A stretch of 64,000 nt of DNA from 3107 sp001483205 (lineage in GTDB: Bacteria > Pseudomonadota > Alphaproteobacteria > Rhodobacterales > Rhodobacteraceae). How positions within the stretch are numbered: the stretch's first letter is position 1; the number at the start of each line of letters is the position of its first letter. A program made the position numbers and the translations under genes. The notes under the pieces are model-generated. The model was given only the letters and a program-made list of their open reading frames with translations. It had not been told where the DNA came from and did not search any database. Location of the stretch: the NCBI GenBank assembly GCA_964291375.2, contig OZ219809.1:1116001-1180000 (forward strand), read 5' to 3'. Shown one piece after another: positions 17,846-26,313 of the stretch.

Positions 17846-18856
17846 CTACCCCCCCGTGTGGCTCATGTGGCGGCTGACCCGCCCGGCCACCCCCCGGCGG
17901 GAATAGTCGAAATCATGGCCCCTGGGCTTCAGGCCAATCGCCGCGCGGATGGCGGCCACCAGCGGCGCGTCGGTCTCGGGGTTGTCCCGCAGGGCCGGGC
18001 GCAGGTCCGCCTTCCCCTCCTGCCCCAGACAGGTGTAAATCTCTCCGGTGCAGGTCACCCGCACCCGGTTGCAGCCCTCGCAGAACGTATGAGACAAGGG
18101 CGTGATCAGGCCAACCTTCTGGCCGCTTTCCTCCAGCCGCACATAGCGGGCCGGGCCGCCGCTCCGCTCTGCCAGATCGGTGACGGTATAGCGCCCCTCA
18201 AGCCGGGCGCGCAGATCGCCAAGCGACCAATACTGATCCAGCCGGGCCTCATTGCCGATGTCCCCCATCGGCATGACCTCGATAAAGGTCAGGTCCATAT
18301 CGCGACCCGCGCACCACTCGGTCAGGGCGAACAGCTCATCCTCATTAACGCCCCTTAGCGCGACGGTGTTGATCTTGACCCGCAACCCGGCGGTCTGTGC
18401 CGCATCAATCCCGGCCAGAACCTGCTTCAGCCGCCCCCACCGGGTGATACGGGCGAATTTCTCCGCATCCAGCGTATCGAGCGACACATTCACCCGGCGC
18501 ACCCCGGCGTCAAACAGCGGCTGCGCGAAACGATGCAGTTGCGAGCCGTTGGTGGTCAGCGTCAGTTCATCCAGCGCGCCCGCGTGCAGATGCCGGGACA
18601 TCGCCCCGAAAAACCCCATGAGGCCCCGCCGCACCAGCGGCTCGCCGCCGGTGATCCGCAGTTTGCGCACCCCGAGCCGGATGAAGACCGAACACAGGCG
18701 GTCGAGTTCCTCCAGCGTCAGCAGCTCTTTCTTCGGCAGAAAGGTCATGTTTTCCGACATGCAGTAGACGCAGCGGAAATCGCACCGGTCGGTGACAGAG
18801 ACGCGCAGGTAAGTGATGGCGCGGCGAAAGGGGTCAATGAGGGGCGGCGTCTGCAT
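17846..18856 (-). CDS. moaA: GTP 3',8-cyclase MoaA
   Basis: A 336-residue radical-SAM enzyme that makes the cyclic precursor of molybdopterin from GTP with MoaC. The SAM cluster cysteines are C25, C29 and C32 (CDFRCVYC). The C-terminal second [4Fe-4S] site is in FCEGCNRVRVTCTGEIYTCL, and the protein ends with the essential Gly-Gly pair (SHTGG). An in-frame start at 18889 is possible, but MQTPPLIDPF is the family-like beginning. Confidence 0.95.
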   Translation of the reverse strand: MQTPPLIDPFRRAITYLRVSVTDRCDFRCVYCMSENMTFLPKKELLTLEELDRLCSVFIRLGVRKLRITGGEPLVRRGLMGFFGAMSRHLHAGALDELTLTTNGSQLHRFAQPLFDAGVRRVNVSLDTLDAEKFARITRWGRLKQVLAGIDAAQTAGLRVKINTVALRGVNEDELFALTEWCAGRDMDLTFIEVMPMGDIGNEARLDQYWSLGDLRARLEGRYTVTDLAERSGGPARYVRLEESGQKVGLITPLSHTFCEGCNRVRVTCTGEIYTCLGQEGKADLRPALRDNPETDAPLVAAIRAAIGLKPRGHDFDYSRRGVAGRVSRHMSHTGG

Positions 18857-18978
18857 GTGCTCTAGGTAAGGGTTTGCGCCACCGCTCACAAGGCCGGAAA
18901 GCGGGGGTGGCGGGCAGATTGAAATAATCCCGGATGTCTGGTTTAACGGCGTGTAAACAGGCGCGGGAGGGTCGGGGA

Positions 18979-19683
18979 ATGGAAGACCTGATTATCATCC
19001 TTGTCATTGCGGTGTGCCTCTCTCTGTTCGGGGGGCCGATACGGAGCGCGCCAAGGCGGAAGATCACGCGAAAAGAGGGGCCCTGGCCCACCAGACCGCA
19101 ACGCAAACCATACGGGCGGCGGACAAAAAGACCACCGAACAAGGGGCCTTGGGCCACTGAACCTCCAGAGAAATCACCCAAGAGGTCGGTCAGCCGCATC
19201 ACCGAGCGGGGGCCTTGGGCCACTGAACCTCCAGAGAAATCACCAACCCCCAAACCCGGCGGCACAATCATCGGTAAGGCTTGGGTGACCGATGCCGACG
19301 GGCTTAAGGTGCGTGGTCATACCATCCGGTTGGCAAAAATTGACGCGCCCGAACACGACCAGCCTGCGAAACTCAGAGACGGCAGGTGGATCAGGCACGG
19401 CGCTATGGTCAAGAGCGCGCTGATTGATAGTGTCGGCGGCAAGCATGTTCTGGTTCGGGTCGAAGACCATGACATATATGGCCGTGTGGTCGGCACGGTC
19501 ACTTGCGATGGCAAGGATGTTGGCGAATGGCTGGTCCTGAACGGCTATGCAATCGCCATACGCGGCAACAGATACAAACCGGCAGAGGCCCGGGCACGTC
19601 AGGAAAGACGCGGGCAATGGGGGTATGAAATCGCCTATGACCCGAGGGCGTGGCGGCAGGGCAGAAAGAAACGACTGCGCTGA
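18979..19683 (+). CDS. Thermonuclease (SNase-like) family protein with repeated linker
   Basis: A 234-residue protein with an N-terminal hydrophobic anchor or signal (IIILVIAVCLSLFGG). A basic linker of about 70 residues follows, then a staphylococcal-nuclease-like domain from about residue 93 (GKAWVTDADGLKV, IRLAKIDAPEHDQ, DHDIYGRVVGTV). The Asp/Glu and Arg of the nuclease active site are recognisable. The linker holds GPWATEPPEKSP twice, encoded by a 37-bp perfect direct repeat (19143-19179 and 19209-19245). Probably exported to the envelope; substrate not known. Confidence 0.8.
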   Translation: MEDLIIILVIAVCLSLFGGPIRSAPRRKITRKEGPWPTRPQRKPYGRRTKRPPNKGPWATEPPEKSPKRSVSRITERGPWATEPPEKSPTPKPGGTIIGKAWVTDADGLKVRGHTIRLAKIDAPEHDQPAKLRDGRWIRHGAMVKSALIDSVGGKHVLVRVEDHDIYGRVVGTVTCDGKDVGEWLVLNGYAIAIRGNRYKPAEARARQERRGQWGYEIAYDPRAWRQGRKKRLR

Positions 19684-19715
19684 CATCGCCTATGCAATGG
19701 CGTGGTTCGCTGGAG

Positions 19716-20105
19716 TTAAGGTGCCACCAATGGGCGGTTGCTCTCTGCGTCAATAAATTGCAGCACAGCCCGCGCCTCTTCAGCGTTGAAAACGCGCAGT
19801 TTCAATTCCCCATATTTCGTTGCCTCGGCGGCAGGAAAGTGCGCTTCAATTTCACTTTTCTCAACAAGTTTTTGTTTCAAGGCAGGTTTGCGGAAATACC
19901 ATAGAATCCACTTCTTATTCAGAACTGCTGCGTAAAGCCAGTGACCATTTGCTTCAAAGCGAAGCTCGTGTTCAATGTATCCATGGTCACCAGGACGCAC
20001 GGTGAAAAATCGGGCGCTTGCCAGAACCCGATAAGCCTTAGCCACGGCTTCCTCGGGTTTCTTGTCGCGCAACTGTTTTTCAAGACAATCAGCGTCTATC
20101 AGCAT
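19716..20105 (-). CDS. Hypothetical protein, AT-rich
   Basis: A 129-residue soluble protein with no recognised domain. Its start is well supported: AGGAGG lies seven bases upstream of the ATG. It is rich in Lys, Glu and aromatic residues, and its codon use is visibly more AT-rich than the flanking moaA and glmS. It lies convergent to the thermonuclease gene. Likely acquired horizontally; function unknown. Confidence 0.6.
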   Translation of the reverse strand: MLIDADCLEKQLRDKKPEEAVAKAYRVLASARFFTVRPGDHGYIEHELRFEANGHWLYAAVLNKKWILWYFRKPALKQKLVEKSEIEAHFPAAEATKYGELKLRVFNAEEARAVLQFIDAESNRPLVAP

Positions 20106-20168
20106 TGGCTACCTCCTATAGCAGACCAGCCCGAGAACTACCAAGGGTGAGCACCTAAATCAACTGCC

Positions 20169-21992
20169 CTACTCCACCGTGACCGACTTGGCCAGATTGC
20201 GGGGCTGGTCCACATCGGTGCCCTTGGCGACCGCCGCATGATAGGCCAAAAGCTGCGCCGGAACCGCATACAGCATCGGCGTCAGCAACTCCGGCGCATC
20301 GGGCATGATGATGGTCTGCCAGACCCCTTCGCCCGCCCGCGCAGCCCCGCGCGCATCGGTGATCAGCAGCACCCTGCCGCCCCGCGCCATCACTTCCTGC
20401 ATATTGGAAACCGTCTTGTCATACAGCCGGTCCGACGGGGCCATCACCACCACCGGCACCTTGCCGTCAATCAGCGATATGGGGCCGTGTTTCAGCTCTC
20501 CCGACGCATAACCTTCGGCGTGTATATAGCTGATTTCCTTTAATTTAAGCGCCGCTTCCATGGCAATCGGATACATCGTGCCGCGCCCCATAAACAACAC
20601 ATCCTGCGCCGTGCTGAGCGCGCGGGCCGCCTGTTCGACCCCCCCGGACAGGCCCAGCGCATGGTTGACCAGCCCCGGCAGGCCCCGCAACGCGCTCAGG
20701 TGACCGGCCAGCGCCTCCGCCGACAGCGCCCCGCGCGCCCGCCCCGCATGAAGCACAAGCGCCGCCAGCGCCGTCAGTTGACAGGTGAACGCCTTGGTCG
20801 AGGCAACCCCGACCTCAACCCCGGCATGGATGGGCAGGGCAACATCGCTTTCCCGGGCAATCGAGCTCTCCGTCACGTTGATCACGGACACCACCTGCGC
20901 CGCCCTGCCGCGACAATAGCGCAGCGCCGCCAGCGTGTCGGCGGTTTCCCCCGACTGGCTGACGAAAATCGCCAGTGTGCGCTCCGGGATCGGCGGGGCA
21001 CGATAGCGGAACTCCGAGGCTATATCGACCTCCGCAGGCAGGCGCGCCAGACCCTCAAACCAGTATTTCGCCACCTGACAGGCATAAAACGCCGTGCCAC
21101 AGCCGATCAGGACGATCCGGTCAATGCCGTCAAAACCGGTCAGGGTATCGGGCAGGATCAGCGCGTTGCCCCCGATGTTCACATGGCGGGCCACCGCATC
21201 GCCAAGCACCGTCGGCTGTTCGGCGATTTCCTTGGCCATGAAGTGCTTATGGCCGCCTCTTTCCGTCCGGCTGAGGTCAATGCGGACAATGCGCTCTTCC
21301 CGGCTGACCTGTTTGCCGTCGCTGTCATAAATCTCGGCGCAGTCGCGGCGGATCACCGCGCGGTCGCCTTCCTCCAGATAGGTGATCCGGTCGGTCATCG
21401 GGGCCAGCGCCAGCGCATCAGAGCCGACGAACATTTCCCCGTCCCCGCGCCCGATGGCCAGGGGTGACCCCTTGCGGGCGACGATCATAAGGTCGTCTTC
21501 GCCCTCAAACAGGAAGCACAAGGCGAATGCGCCCTCCAGCCGGGCGATGGTTTCCGCGGCGGCGTCTCGGGGCGACAGCCCCCGGCTCAGAAAATCCTGC
21601 GCCAGCAGGGCGACGGTTTCGGTGTCGGTCTCGGTCTCAAACGCAATGCCTTTCGCGGAAAGCTCCTCGCGCAGGGTGCTGAAATTCTCGATAATGCCGT
21701 TGTGAACCACCGCCACCTGTCCGGCGCGGTGCGGATGGGCGTTCGCCACCGTCGGCGCGCCATGGGTGGCCCAGCGGGTATGACCAATGCCCGCCTTGCC
21801 CGCCAGCGGCTGATGGACCAGCAGATCAGACAGGTTCGCCAGTTTGCCCACCGCGCGACGGCGGTCGAGAATGCCGTCGGAAACCGTGGCGATCCCGGCG
21901 CTGTCATAGCCGCGATATTCAAGCCGCCTGAGCGCCTCGACGAGTGTCGGCGCGACCTCGTGACGGCCCAGAATGCCGATGATGCCGCACAT
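20169..21992 (-). CDS. glmS: Glutamine--fructose-6-phosphate aminotransferase (isomerizing)
   Basis: A 607-residue enzyme making glucosamine-6-phosphate, the first step to UDP-GlcNAc. The class II glutaminase domain begins MCGIIGILG, where Cys1 after Met removal is the nucleophile. Two SIS isomerase domains follow (FVSQSGETADTLAAL; FMGRGTMYPIAMEAALKLKE), and the end is QPRNLAKSVTVE. The ATG overlaps what would be the glmU stop if a poly-G tract were one base shorter (TGATG). As printed, the glmU frame reads through into glmS. A fused form would lack the free N-terminal cysteine, so independent initiation here is the likely reality. Confidence 0.92.
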   Translation of the reverse strand: MCGIIGILGRHEVAPTLVEALRRLEYRGYDSAGIATVSDGILDRRRAVGKLANLSDLLVHQPLAGKAGIGHTRWATHGAPTVANAHPHRAGQVAVVHNGIIENFSTLREELSAKGIAFETETDTETVALLAQDFLSRGLSPRDAAAETIARLEGAFALCFLFEGEDDLMIVARKGSPLAIGRGDGEMFVGSDALALAPMTDRITYLEEGDRAVIRRDCAEIYDSDGKQVSREERIVRIDLSRTERGGHKHFMAKEIAEQPTVLGDAVARHVNIGGNALILPDTLTGFDGIDRIVLIGCGTAFYACQVAKYWFEGLARLPAEVDIASEFRYRAPPIPERTLAIFVSQSGETADTLAALRYCRGRAAQVVSVINVTESSIARESDVALPIHAGVEVGVASTKAFTCQLTALAALVLHAGRARGALSAEALAGHLSALRGLPGLVNHALGLSGGVEQAARALSTAQDVLFMGRGTMYPIAMEAALKLKEISYIHAEGYASGELKHGPISLIDGKVPVVVMAPSDRLYDKTVSNMQEVMARGGRVLLITDARGAARAGEGVWQTIIMPDAPELLTPMLYAVPAQLLAYHAAVAKGTDVDQPRNLAKSVTVE

Positions 21993-23348
21993 CAGGCGCG
22001 CCCCCCCCCCGGTGCCGGATTTACCGCCCGCCGCCAGCCATTGCAGCAGTTTTCGCGCCAGCCCCGGTTTGTTTTCCTGCCGGGCGCGCCCGATGGCCAG
22101 CGCCCCCTCGGGCACATCGCGGGTAATCACGGAACCGCTGGCCGTCATCGCCCCCTCGCCCACCTTCACCGGGGCAACCAGCATGGTGTCAGAGCCGATA
22201 AAGGCGCGCGCCCCAACCTCGGTGTGGTGTTTCGCCACCCCGTCATAATTGCAGGTGACGGTGCCCGCGCCGATATTCGCCGCCGCACCGATGCGGGCGT
22301 CGCCGATATAGGACAGATGGTTGACCTTTGCGCCCTCGGCCAGGGCCGCGTTTTTGATCTCGACGAAATTGCCGACTTTGGCGGCGGCGGCAACCTGCGT
22401 TCCGGGGCGCAACCGCGCGTAAGGCCCGATGACCGCCCCGCCCGCCACGTGACAGCCCTCAAGATGGGAAAAGGCGCGGATGGTTGCGCCGCTGTCCACC
22501 GTGACGCCGGGGCCGAAGACCACATGCGGCTCGATAACCGTATCGCGGGCAAGGCACGTGTCGCGGGCGAAGGTGACGGTTTCCGGCGCAATCAGCGTCA
22601 CGCCGTTTTGCAGGGCGTCCGTGCGCAGACGGGTTTGCAGCTTGCCCTCAGCCCGCGCCAGTTCAGCGCGGGAGTTGACCCCCTGCACATCGGCCTCTGC
22701 ACAGATGGCCGCCCCCACCGACAAGCCGCGCTGATCGGCAATGGCGGCAATATCGGTCAGGTAGCGTTCGCGCCCCGCGCCCGCCTGCACCTCGGCCAGC
22801 AGCGAAAACAGCACATCGGCACGGGTGGCGACAACGCCGGTGTTGCACAGGCGGATTTGGCGTTCCTCACCGGTCGCCTCAGCAAACTCGACAATCCGCC
22901 TGAGCCTGTCGCCCTGCATCACAAAGCGTCCGTAACGGCCCGGATCGGCGGCCTCAAACCCCATAAACACCACATCATGGGCCGCGCGCGCGCGCAGCAG
23001 GTCACGGGTGATTTCGGGCCGGAAAAAGGGCGTGTCGGCCAGCAGGACGATCACATCGCCGGTAAAACCCGACAGCGCCCCGCGCGCCTGTTCGACCGCA
23101 TGGGCGGTGCCAAGCCGCTCTGCCTGACGCACCATAATCGCGCCCGGATCACAGGCATGGGCCGCCGCACCCACCTCTTCCGCCCGGTGGCCGGTGATGA
23201 CGACAACCCGCTCTGCCCTGACCGGTTCCGCACAGGCCATCGCATGGGCAAGCATCGGCACCCCGCCCAGGGGGTGCAGCGCCTTGGGAAGGCGGGAGTC
23301 CATCCTCGTGCCCTGCCCTGCGGCAAGAATGATCAGGCTGACCGGCAT
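21993..23348 (-). CDS. glmU: Bifunctional GlmU (GlcN-1-P acetyltransferase/GlcNAc-1-P uridyltransferase); frame open into glmS
   Basis: About 450 residues. The N-terminal pyrophosphorylase has SLIILAAGQGTRMDSRLPK. The C-terminal left-handed beta-helix acetyltransferase shows hexapeptide repeats and EIKNAALAEGAKVNHLSYIG. Supplies UDP-GlcNAc for peptidoglycan and lipid A. The tail passes through a run of ten G (plus-strand C at 22001-22010). With ten the frame continues into glmS (1059 codons in all). With nine it would end at TGA overlapping the glmS ATG. Either a sequencing slip or a real slippery tract. Confidence 0.9.
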
Positions 23349-23480
23349 GGAACGCCCTTTTGCGAAACCTCTGGCGGTGCTGTTTTATCCGTCCGGCGCG
23401 CGCCCGCAAGGGGCAGGCTCTTCAAAAAGCCTGACAATCGGTTACATGGGTGTGCGGGATTTTGCCGAGAGGGGTCTGCA

Positions 23481-24158
23481 ATGCGCACGGTTGTGTTTGA
23501 TCTGGACGGAACGCTGGCCGATACCGGGGCCGATCTGATTGCCGCCGCGAATGCGTGTTTTGAAGGGCTGGGGCATGGGGCGGTGCTGGACCCGGTTGCG
23601 GATAAGGCGACGGCCTTTCGCGGGGGGCGGGCGATGCTGGCACTGGGGTTCGGGCGGGTGAACGGGGGGCCGTCCGGGGCAGAGGCAGAGGCGGCTATTG
23701 AGGAGAATTATCCTGTTTTATTGGATTCTTACGCGGCGAATCTCAACCATCATACACGGCTGTATCCGGGGGTTGCAGAGGCGTTGGAGACGCTGCTTGC
23801 GGGCGGGTATCGCACCGCTATCTGCACCAATAAGCCCGAAGCACTGGCGCAGGAGCTGATCGCCCGGCTGGGCATCAGCGGCCTGTTCGGGGCGCTGGTC
23901 GGGGCCGATACGCTGCCGGTCAGAAAGCCCGACCCCCGCCCCTATCGTGAGGCAGTGGCACGGGCAGGGGGCACCGTCGGGGCGTCGGTGCTGATCGGCG
24001 ATACCGTGACCGACCGGGAGTGCGCGCGGGCCGCGGGGGTGGCGTGTGCGCTGGTGACCTTCGGGCCGGAAGGGCGCGCCGTGGCCCGGCTCAGGCCGGA
24101 CGCGCTGCTTGACGGGTATGACAAGCTGCCGGGGCTGGTTGCGCGGCTGATCGGGTGA
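23481..24158 (+). CDS. gph: Phosphoglycolate phosphatase (HAD family)
   Basis: A 225-residue HAD hydrolase with motif I VFDLDGTLADT (catalytic Asp8 and Asp10), motif II ICTNKPE, motif III VRKPDPRPY and motif IV IGDTVTDRECA. It removes phosphate from 2-phosphoglycolate, for example after DNA 3'-end repair. GAGAGGGG lies before the ATG. It is divergent from glmU, with about 130 bases between. Substrate inferred from family resemblance; other small HAD phosphatases are possible. Confidence 0.85.
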   Translation: MRTVVFDLDGTLADTGADLIAAANACFEGLGHGAVLDPVADKATAFRGGRAMLALGFGRVNGGPSGAEAEAAIEENYPVLLDSYAANLNHHTRLYPGVAEALETLLAGGYRTAICTNKPEALAQELIARLGISGLFGALVGADTLPVRKPDPRPYREAVARAGGTVGASVLIGDTVTDRECARAAGVACALVTFGPEGRAVARLRPDALLDGYDKLPGLVARLIG

Positions 24159-24249
24159 CGGGGGCGGTGCGGGCTGGCCTGCCCTGTTGATTACAGGGGT
24201 ATTTCCGTGTTAACCTTGCGCACCACGGAATGAAGTCAAAGGCAACGCG

Positions 24250-24429
24250 ATGGCGCGCCGAAAAGTCATAAGCTATTGGAGAGGGGCGCGGCGGCACCCG
24301 AAATGGGACATGGGAACGCCGCCCGGACGCCTCAGGCGACGCCTTGCCGGTTTGCGGTTTTACTTGCGCGGCGTCATCCTGGTGGCAGTAATTGGGATTT
24401 TGGCGCTGCTTTTGCCGCTGATGCTGTGA
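24250..24429 (+). CDS. Small membrane protein of 59 residues
   Basis: A short frame beginning MARRKVISYWRGARRHPKW, strongly basic in its first 38 residues. It then has a single hydrophobic helix (GVILVAVIGILALLLPLM) that ends at the stop. The basic N-in, one-pass design and codon use like a real gene support it. Ribosome-site evidence is weak (GGCAACG). Function unknown. It lies 91 bases after gph on the same strand. Confidence 0.5.
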   Translation: MARRKVISYWRGARRHPKWDMGTPPGRLRRRLAGLRFYLRGVILVAVIGILALLLPLML

Positions 24430-24445
24430 ACACGGCCATCACACC

Positions 24446-24630
24446 AGAAAGACCTTTGCATAATGGCGCGTCAGTGGCTAAACTGTCCGCCCGGTCGCCA
24501 GACCGGGCTGCGCCGCCCCGCGCCCCCCACGGGGCGGCGCATTCGCGCCTACCGTGCGGGCCGGGCGCGGCCCTCAGTGCCTTCATCACCAGTCCGCAAA
24601 TCACCCGGAACACAACGGCGCGGGGCACCC
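24446..24630 (+). repeat. Partial inverted-repeat element beside cmk
   Basis: Starts AGAAAGACCTTTGCATAATG and GCGCGTCAGTGGCTAAACTG, a typical left end, then GTCCGCCCGGTCGCCAGACC and a self-complementary block (GCGCCGCCCCGCG...GGGGCGGCGC). No clear right terminal repeat is found before the cmk stop at 24639. Confidence 0.6.
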
Positions 24631-24638
24631 CGGCCCCC

Positions 24639-25247
24639 TCACCCGCGCACAGGCCCGATAAGGCGAATCGCCTCAACGACCGCCTGCCCGAGGTCAAGGC
24701 CGGACGTATCCAGCACCATCGCGTCCGGGGCCGGTCTCAGGGGCGATTGCGACCGCCCCGCATCACGGGCATCGCGCTCCCGCATATCGGCGATGACCTG
24801 TTCCCGCGTCACCTCCAGCCCCTTGCCCTTCAGCTCCAGATAACGGCGGTCGGCGCGCACCTCCAGGCGGGCGGTGACAAACAGCTTGGCCTCGGCCTCG
24901 GGGCAGATCACCGTGCCGATGTCGCGCCCGTCAAGCACCGCGCCCCCGTCCCTGCGGGCAAAGGTGCGCTGAAACCCGAGCAGCGCCGCGCGCACCCCGG
25001 CCAGGGCGGCGACACGCGAGGCAGCGCGGGCGACCTCTGGTGTTCTCAGGCTGTCGGCCTCCAGGTCTTCGGGCCGGAGCGACCGGGCCGCGTCCACGGG
25101 CGGCGCGCCGTCCAGAACCCGCCTGCCGACCGCCCGGTAAAGCAGGCCGGTATCCAGATGGGCAAAGCCGAAATGCGCGGCAACCGCCTTGGATATTGTG
25201 CCTTTTCCCGCTGCCGCCGGGCCGTCTATGGCGATGGTGAATGGCAC
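24639..25247 (-). CDS. cmk: Cytidylate kinase
   Basis: A 202-residue nucleoside monophosphate kinase that phosphorylates CMP/dCMP with ATP. N-terminal P-loop IDGPAAAGKGT (residues 6-16), then AHLDTGLLYRAVG, LDGRDIGTVICPEA and the C-terminal DTSGLDLGQAVVEAI. Normal length and start. The next gene upstream on this strand is aroA/HIBADH; cmk often neighbours aroA in this lineage. Confidence 0.95.
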   Translation of the reverse strand: MPFTIAIDGPAAAGKGTISKAVAAHFGFAHLDTGLLYRAVGRRVLDGAPPVDAARSLRPEDLEADSLRTPEVARAASRVAALAGVRAALLGFQRTFARRDGGAVLDGRDIGTVICPEAEAKLFVTARLEVRADRRYLELKGKGLEVTREQVIADMRERDARDAGRSQSPLRPAPDAMVLDTSGLDLGQAVVEAIRLIGPVRG

Positions 25248-25329
25248 GTCTGATCCTCCTGATACGCAGGCCGGTTACGCAGGCCCTGCCGGAATGTCAA
25301 ACGGTGCGGCGCGGGGGTGGTCTCGTGAC

Positions 25330-25374
25330 ATAACATAGCCTGACAACCAGATTTTGAGTTCAAGCCCCGGCCCC
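25330..25374 (+). repeat. Dispersed intergenic repeat, TTTTGAGTTCAAGCC type
   Basis: CATAGCCTGACAACCAGATT and TTGAGTTCAAGCCCCGGCCC, ending at the stop of the dehydrogenase gene. It matches the unit at 36823-36880 and inverted copies at 51.4, 54.6 and 59.8 kb. Confidence 0.6.
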
Positions 25375-26313
25375 TTACGGAATCACCTCATGGCCGGGCA
25401 CTTCCGGCTCATCATCTTCCATCTGTGCCGGAAAACCGGGGGCGCGAATATCAAGCCCGGTGGCCTCTTCCAGCCGCCTGATGATATTCGGCGAATATTC
25501 GCGCGCCCCGTAACGCTCAATCCCGTCATCAAAGATCGCCGCCAGCAGCGGCGCGACCTCAAGCGCCACCCCGCCCCGCTCTGCCACATCCCGAAACAGG
25601 CCAATATCCTTCTTCACCAGATCCATCGTGAACGAAATATCCCGCGACCCGTTCAGAATCACCTGGCTTTCGGTCTCATGCACAAAGGAATTTCCCGACG
25701 AAATCCTGATCGCCTCATACGCGGTGTTGAGGTCCATTCCGGCGGCACGCGCTGTCACCAGTGCCTCGCAACAGGTCACCAGATTGGCGGTGGCCAGATA
25801 GTTCGTCACCACCTTCAGCACCGAGGCCGACCCAAGCCCGCCGGTGTGCAGGATGCGCCGCCCCATGGTCTTCAGCAATGGCGCAATCCGCTCGAATGTC
25901 GCACGATCACACCCGGCGAAGATCGAGATATTGCCGCTCGCCGCCCGGTGACAGCCGCCCGAGACCGGGCAATCCGCAACCGCCGCCCCCCGCTCCGTCA
26001 GCAATGCCCCGAGCCGCCTGACCTCATCGGCGTCGGTGGTGGACATCTCCATCCACACTTTGCCCGCCCCGGCCTGCGGCAGCATCTCGCCCATCACCGC
26101 ATCCGAGGCCGCAGGCGACGGCAGGCAGGTGATGACCACATCGCAATCCCGCATCAGGTGCGCCGGTCCCCCGGCCCGTTTCGCACCGCGCGCCACCATG
26201 CCCTCCACCAGCGCAGGGTTCAGATCATGCACCGTCAGATCAACGCCGTTGCGCAATAGTGACCCGGCGAGCTTGCTGCCCACATTGCCGAGGCCGATAA
26301 ATCCCGTTTTCAT
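25375..26313 (-). CDS. 3-hydroxyisobutyrate dehydrogenase family NAD(P)-dependent oxidoreductase
   Basis: A 312-residue beta-hydroxyacid dehydrogenase. The Rossmann loop is at the N terminus (GFIGLGNVGSKLAGSLL). The substrate motif DCPVSGGCHRAASG follows, then the catalytic Lys segment GSASVLKVVTNYLATAN, with the all-helical C-terminal domain. The substrate could be 3-hydroxyisobutyrate, glyoxylate-type or tartronate semialdehyde; the sequence does not decide. Its ATG overlaps the aroA stop (ATGA), suggesting coupling with aroA, a pairing without an obvious metabolic link. Confidence 0.88.
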   Translation of the reverse strand: MKTGFIGLGNVGSKLAGSLLRNGVDLTVHDLNPALVEGMVARGAKRAGGPAHLMRDCDVVITCLPSPAASDAVMGEMLPQAGAGKVWMEMSTTDADEVRRLGALLTERGAAVADCPVSGGCHRAASGNISIFAGCDRATFERIAPLLKTMGRRILHTGGLGSASVLKVVTNYLATANLVTCCEALVTARAAGMDLNTAYEAIRISSGNSFVHETESQVILNGSRDISFTMDLVKKDIGLFRDVAERGGVALEVAPLLAAIFDDGIERYGAREYSPNIIRRLEEATGLDIRAPGFPAQMEDDEPEVPGHEVIP

